Shown here: positions 58,372 to 64,000 of the stretch, piece by piece
How the letters are laid out: each line of letters begins with the position of its first letter
Position numbering within the stretch: position 1 is the stretch's first letter
Assembly (NCBI RefSeq): GCF_010015445.1
Contig: NC_053121.1
Coordinates: 27,099,934-27,163,933, forward strand
Direction: 5' to 3'
Length of the DNA: 64,000 bases
DNA from: Perca fluviatilis
Lineage: Eukaryota; Chordata; Actinopteri; Perciformes; Percidae
Translations under genes and position numbers: made by a program
Notes under the pieces: generated by a model
The model's input: only the letters and a program-made list of their open reading frames with translations
Told to the model about the DNA's origin: nothing
Database searches by the model: none

Positions 58372-59021
58372 GTGAGTGTTGTGAGTGTTTGTGCATGCTT
58401 GTGTGTGGGCGGGGGGGGGACAGAATTGTATGCACTTTGATTGATTTGTAATGCTGAAATAGTCATTGGATAGTTGCATGCAGTATGGACGCCACTGTAA
58501 AGCTACTCAAGATGGGCTTCTCTCCCTGATATCATCAGAAATGGCTCTCCTTCTTACTCTTCTTCCCTCCTCCTCCTCGTTGTTATCCCCTGTCTCTCCC
58601 TCCTCCTCCTCTTGCTCTCTGTCTATTGTTGGCATCCATTGTTCCAAACAGGTAATCTGACCTTTGGCCTCTGTATAGGCCTATACTAAAGCAATGATTG
58701 GTTAGTGTTCAGTTATGACATAATGTGTTTGCACATGTGAGGAGTGTGTGTGTGTGCCCTGGTAAATAAGTGTAGCGTTTTGATTGGTTGTGTTTAGAAA
58801 TGGATAGCAAGTCACTTCTTGTTAGATTTTTGTGTCTTAGGTAGAGAATTGTGTTTAATGTTTTGAAAAAAGTGTTTTATGCAATTGAAAGCTGAGTGAA
58901 AGGCTGAGAAATAGCTTATGGTTTTGGAGATTTGCTGTGTAGTTTTGCACTTTGAGTGAGAGGTTTCAAAAATCGTGTGACATGAAAAGATTTTGTGTGT
59001 AAGCAGTTGGAAAAAACTGTA
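57846..59021 (-). mobile_element. Non-autonomous TACAGTTTTTT-family transposon, copy 2 (inverted relative to copy 1)
   Basis: TACAGTTTTTTCCAACTGCT starts at 57846 and its reverse complement ends at 59021, TA at both edges. Read on the minus strand, ATG at 58639 gives MDANNRQRARGGGGRDRG, the same start as copy 1 (5442). The HVINHG segment present in copy 1 is deleted here. A (GT)n tract at 58334-58371 matches the AC tract of copy 1. Confidence 0.85.
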
Positions 59022-59800
59022 ACAATCATACTATATCTAAGGTGATTAAACTTCCACGGAAAGGGGAGTATCTAACTAAGTGTATAGCTAAGATTATCTA
59101 AGATTGAGTGATGAGAGAGCCAGAGGGAGAAGAGCTCACGACATTCAAAACACACAAGCACTATTTATTTTGACAAGGTAAATAGTTATATATTTGATCG
59201 GCAACTGTGTATTCAAAATCAAAATCAATGTAACGTGCCGTTTGCTTATGGCGAGGCAAAGCAAGCAGCTTAAATGTATTTTTATTTTCATAGAAGGGTC
59301 TCCGCTCTCTGCTGTCACATCTCTACCTCTCTCACCCACACTCAAGTGAGGGAGCGTTACCGCCGCGTGTGGCAAATGTCAGAGCTAACATTAGCATTGA
59401 TGTAAAAATGCTAATACATCAGTGAATGCACGGGCAATTATATGTTATCCCCGCAGTTGTGGTGTTGAAAAAATATCCAGTCCTTTTTGTCTGAGACCGA
59501 GTCAACAATGCGGTCTATTTTGTGACGAGACCGAGTACTAAAATACTGACGAGGGTTACCAACCTGTCTTCGCTGACCGGAAGAGCTCACAGACGGGGTT
59601 GAGACCTTAAACAAAGTGAGGGGAAGAGAGGAGGACTAATGGTAGGCTTACTTCTTATCGGCTATCACTACGTAGCATTTTCCTTGCCAACGTACGTAAA
59701 AAATAATGTAATGTAATTAAGTAATTGACATGAAATTAGATTGAATAATATGTAATTAAATAACATAGCAAAAGTAATTAACCATAATATAAATTATATT
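59022..59800. other. Non-coding stretch, nothing recognised
   Basis: No supported feature. Confidence 0.4.
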
Positions 59801-61381
59801 TACAGTTTTTTACAATTGCTTACACACTAAAATTAAAACTTTCCCACAAGTAGCAAAACATTACACTCAAGAAGCAAAACACTAGCCTAGATCTGCACAA
59901 CTGTAAGCACATTGTCAGCTTCACACTTTTTGCAAAACATCACACACAGTGATTTGCAAAACACTAAACACACTTGTATGCATTTGACACAGACATTTAT
60001 CATGATGTCATTTCCTTGCAATTTCAAAGCAAAGGCTTTCAAATGAACACACCCATGAACCAATTGGTTAAACACAGCCACCAGGTATGAAAACACATGA
60101 TTGCTTAATTGTAGACACACCAGTCAGGTTTAAGCACTATATAAAATGCAGCAGGTAAGTTCACCTGCCCTCAACCAAAATGGAAGGAGTCAGAAGAAGA
60201 AGACTGAGAGTGAGAGGGAGAATCCACAGAGGAGGAGAAGGAGGTAGAGGAAGAGGAAGAGGCCCACCCAGAGGTAGAGGCCGAGGTGGAGGTAGAGGAA
60301 GAGGGAGAGGGAGACCTGAAGCCGGAGAATATGCTCAAAGAAGAAGAGGACCAAATTTATCAAATGAAAGTTGCGCAACACTAGTGGACCATGTTGTGAA
60401 CCACGGATTGATGCTGAGGGAGGCTGGACTAAGAGTCAGTCAAATCTTAGTAGATATACAGTGGCATCTGTCATGAGGACATTTCGAGGGAAGGAAACAG
60501 GAAATCTGTCTACAGTTACAGTAATCAGCTGCTCATTGTATGCACCATATCAGCACTTTTGATAATCCTCCCTGTGACATTTGAGGATTGAGGGTCGAGA
60601 ACGACAAGGAGGAAGGGGGCCCATATTCATGCGAGGGTTTACGATCTCCGGCCCCAGGCTCAGGTACCCCTCATTGAGGCCATGGAGGACGCCTGTGACC
60701 AAGTCGACGCCGCAGCTGCGCAAGGATGGATTCGACATTCAAGACGGTTGTCTTGCCAATGAGGATGTTTGCCTGTGATGTTGATGAAATTATCTGGCCA
60801 GATCAAGCTAGGCGAAGTATTTTTAGTATTTTTCTGTGTATTTCTGTGTATTTTTGTGATTGTAACCTGTACTGGATACCGTATTTTATGTTTGTCTGTT
60901 GTTTGCTGAGCTAACAGTGTTAGGTAAACAACTGTAGTAGCATGAAAACTGGGACATGTTTTGTTGTGATTCTCCATGTTGACATGTTGACTGATTTGGG
61001 TATATGGAGAGAAATAAATTATATTTTCCTCAGTCTGCAGCATTGGTCTAGTGTAGTGTGTGGTGAACTTATTGTAAATTTGCACTTTCTCTGTGTACTC
61101 TAATCACTGAGAAGTAGAATTGCTAAAAGTGTTTTAGGTTAGCAACAGCAGTATGTAACTGGTTTAAACAGGATTAAGTAATATGGAACGTGTGTGTTTC
61201 ATATGGTAACAAAATATGTTTTTTATAAATTAGTGTATAGTTTTTGCAAGAGTGTTTCATTTTGCAAAGGGTCTGAGGTGTTCTGCTAATTGGGTGTGTG
61301 GTTGTGCTAATTGTGTGTAGTGTTTTGAAAAAGACTGTCCCTGTTTTCAAAATTGTGCTTAAGCAATTGAAAAAAACTGTA
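59801..61381 (+). mobile_element. Internally deleted TACAGTTTTTT-family transposon related to 6863-9579
   Basis: TACAGTTTTTTACAATTGCT at 59801 and CAATTGAAAAAAACTGTA ending at 61381, TA at both edges. It keeps the first part of exon 1 and the last part of exon 3 of the spliced transposase but lacks both middle helix-turn-helix and catalytic D residues. The 14-mer ACCATAATATAAAT occurs on both outer flanks (about 59781 and 61387), not directly adjacent. Confidence 0.88.
60180..60840 (+). pseudogene. Deleted transposase: RG-rich N-terminus joined to C-terminus
   Basis: ATG at 60180 reads MEGVRRRRLRVRGRIHRGGE, an RG-rich tract, then RRGPNLSNESCATLVDHVVN and HGLMLREAGL, matching exon 1 of the copy at 7235. 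After about 60590 (IEGRE-like) the sequence jumps to PLIEAMEDACDQVDAAAAQG, WIRHSRRL and ANEDVFACDVDEIIWPDQAR, matching the C-terminal exon. The exon 2 body and most of exon 3 are gone, and reading frames change. Confidence 0.8.
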
Positions 61382-63602
61382 AGTGTGACCATAATATAAA
61401 TACAATTTTCACGGAAACATGGTGCATGTGCATGTTTTCCCCGTGGTTGACTTCATGGACGATGATTGTGACGCCACGAACCCTTCCCCTCTCATACACA
61501 TTGGCCAACTCTGGCAGGTTCACTTCTTCCTTGTTTTTCAACATCAAATTTAAAAAAAATAATGTTGGCAAATTTGCAGGTCGCACATGTGTGAGTAGTT
61601 GTAAAAAGTACTTGCACTGTCTCAAAAAATTGTCACAAAATGCAACTATTTGGTCGACCATTTGAATCGATGACCGATTGTTTTTCCTATGCCGATATTG
61701 AGCCGATTTTAACTAACTTACTATCAGAACTAAGATGTTATAAAATGAAATCTAGAATCTGCGCTCTACTTTACAGTAGATGCCAAAAAACGTACCAAAA
61801 AAAACATAAGTGTGCCTAGTGTTCTCTTAATACATCCATGGCCTAGTGGAGAGACATGTTTACAGAACAGTAGCAGTGCTGCCTTAACAAAGTGATTAAG
61901 TGTTAACATTCTGTCGGGTCTGATGTTGTGGCACGACCATAATACCTGCCAGCTGTGGCTGTCACTCAGAGTGATTACAGAAGTGGGGAGGGGCCACACA
62001 TTCCAATACGATGATTGATGGGCACTTTTACTGATGAGACTCGTTAACAGCAGAGTCCTCTGTGTTGCTCAGACTCCCAGCATGCCTCCAAACCTTGAGC
62101 CCTGTCTGTTGTGTTGTAATACAGAAGATGCAGCGTCAGTGAGAGGAGCTCACATATGGATCTTGAGATAGGACTGATTGCCGCCACTTGCCTCCACTGC
62201 GATAAAGAGTTGGAACATGGCATTTTTCATAGCTAGTTGTTTTTTTAAGGTAAAAAAATCCAAGGACTTTTGCTGTGTTTTTTAATTTTATGGGTCCAGA
62301 TGGCACACTACACCGGTAATGTGTAACAATTGTCTAGACTGTCAATTATCTATGTATTACATGGCCTTTATAAAGCAGCACTGCCTTACATCTCAGTTTT
62401 ACTGTCTCCATTTGCCTCTATCTGTAATTGGTGTCTTCACACATACACTGAAACCACTTTATACAAGAGTATCAGTGCAGGGAAATTATCATTCACCCAG
62501 AGCCAACATTAAGATGACAAAAAGTGAAATGTGGGTCAGCAAGACCAGATGGTAACCTATTAAGGTAGACTCCAGAGCACAGGACTCTGTCAATCATGCG
62601 CGACCCGTGGGACTACAACAGTGATCTGCAGTAGCTCAGTTACACGGCTTCTTTGTGATTCACTGTTTTAAAGCCTCAGATGAAAGGCTACAAAAGAATA
62701 AGAGCTACAAAACACATGGCCTAGAGATCAAAAGGGACATAAGCCCTCAGTCAACACAGGCTAAAGTATAAAGTCACAAACGGTCACTGCTAAACAAGCA
62801 ATCTCTTCTTCTAGTGCTTCAGTGTGTTTGTCATAGTGGGACTTCCGAAAATGATTGCAAAGGAAATGTCAAAGTCATTCCTCAAGGATCTAAAACCTGG
62901 CTACCTATTTGTCATCTTCAGGACTGTCAGTTATGCTTACAAAACTGTTGGCGATAGATGCAATTTACAGTCAGATGCTGAAGTGCTGAGCAATCTTAAA
63001 ATACATACTGGGAATACACAAAGGATAGGATCACAGTGAAGCCTCTCCTCATTAGCATGTCACAGGAGTGATTCATAACATAGCATGTGGCCTTGTAAGA
63101 TTGTAACGGAGCTCTGCTAATCTATTTGATAATTATTTCATTATTGATGTGCATTTTACTTGCACAATATGTCTTACATATACTATATACTTTTTTCAGT
63201 ATTATTACATTTTCTGTTCTCCTTCCCTTATTAGTCCAAATATACAATGTAAAATTTAAATTACATACGTTTGTTTCTCTTCAAATCTTCTGGTGAAAAC
63301 TATTTGTGACACTAACTTCCACAGCTTCATCCTGTGTTCGCTGTTTGTTCTAAACAGAAACAGCTATCCATTATTCGGACAAAACCCATTACACATTTCT
63401 GTCACAGTTTGTAGAACAAAAGCAATGCTGTGTATGAAATGATTACAATTTTCTTTTTCAGTCACTTTAATTTAACTTCCACTGGCAATAAACCATAACA
63501 ATGTCCTAATTAATTTCAGCTCTGAAATTCATAGTTACTTAGTCAAACAGAACATCCTGAGGAAAAAAAAAAAATAAAATTAATACTTATACTCATTAAC
63601 CA

Positions 63603-63605
<3 letters not shown>
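61382..63605. other. Non-coding stretch, nothing recognised
   Basis: No exon, RNA gene or clear repeat boundary seen. Confidence 0.4.

Positions 63606-63638
<33 letters not shown>
63606..63638. repeat. Poly-A run
   Basis: About 33 consecutive A residues. It may be a retroposon tail, but no body is recognised upstream. Confidence 0.9.
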
Positions 63639-63645
<7 letters not shown>

Positions 63646-64000
63646 GTTTCTGTAGGTAATGGTGAAGAATCTAAAACTGTTCAGAGACAGACTAACTTTC
63701 TAGAATGACAAAATGAATATGATAAGCTCTGTACAAACCAAAAATATGACAAGTACACGACATCCAAGCATCGTTCCAGTTATTTCATCCAAGGTTTTTT
63801 TTTTTTCCCAGGTTTTTGCCATCAAAATGGTGGACTGTTATCCAAATTTCACTGTACTGCTTTTATGCATTTTAAGTTTGCCAGAACTGCTCTAAAATGC
63901 ATACAGACATGTCTAATGCAGCCTCCAATATTTAAACAAAGGGGGTGTAAAAAGCATATTTCAACATAACACATGATACTGTTTATTGAGTGTTTTTGTG

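Overview
The window looks like nuclear DNA of a ray-finned (teleost) fish. It contains spliced vertebrate coding exons, long (GT)n, (AC)n, (CT)n and (TTAC)n microsatellites, and a dense mix of fish-type transposons: Tc1-like, hAT, DIRS, LINE 3' ends, tRNA- and 5S-headed SINE-like repeats, and TA-flanked MITEs. I see no prokaryotic features.

The only host gene I can support lies on the minus strand between 45166 and 33852. It is a GDNF-family receptor alpha gene, best matched to GFRA4. Seven coding exons (276, 81, 346, 110, 135, 167 and 144 nt) join in phase and give 419 residues, ending in a hydrophobic GPI-anchor tail. The signal-peptide exon was not found; it lies above 45166, in or beyond the 18.8 kb upstream. 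One intron appears to use a GC donor. About 240 bp spanning the end of the first recognised exon and the start of the next intron is duplicated 3.9 kb upstream (48654-48894).

Layout. 1-1.8 kb: a DIRS tyrosine-recombinase retrotransposon with inverted ends and its 5' half missing. 2.7-4.3 kb: a complete but frameshifted Tc1 copy. 5.1-10.3 kb: three members of one TA-flanked family with TACAGTTTTTT ends; one carries a three-exon transposase (RG-rich N-terminus, DD35E) and is nested inside another. 11.4-24.7 kb: MITEs, LINE tails, a hAT element inserted in a Tc1 remnant, a possible solo LTR, a CACTG-ended MITE and a Tc1-type copy with DD36E spacing. 26.5-27.5 kb: hAT remnants including a BED finger. 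29.0-32.4 kb: a nest of at least five insertions. 33.9-45.2 kb: the receptor gene, whose introns hold a hAT element, a (GT)n tract and a helicase-motif repeat split by a 5S-headed retroposon. 45.2-64 kb: upstream or intron 1 sequence with the exon duplication, MITEs, and two more members of the TACAGTTTTTT family at 57.8-61.4 kb.

All identifications come from reading motifs, terminal repeats, target-site duplications and splice signals by eye. Family names rest on remembered family features, not on a database search.
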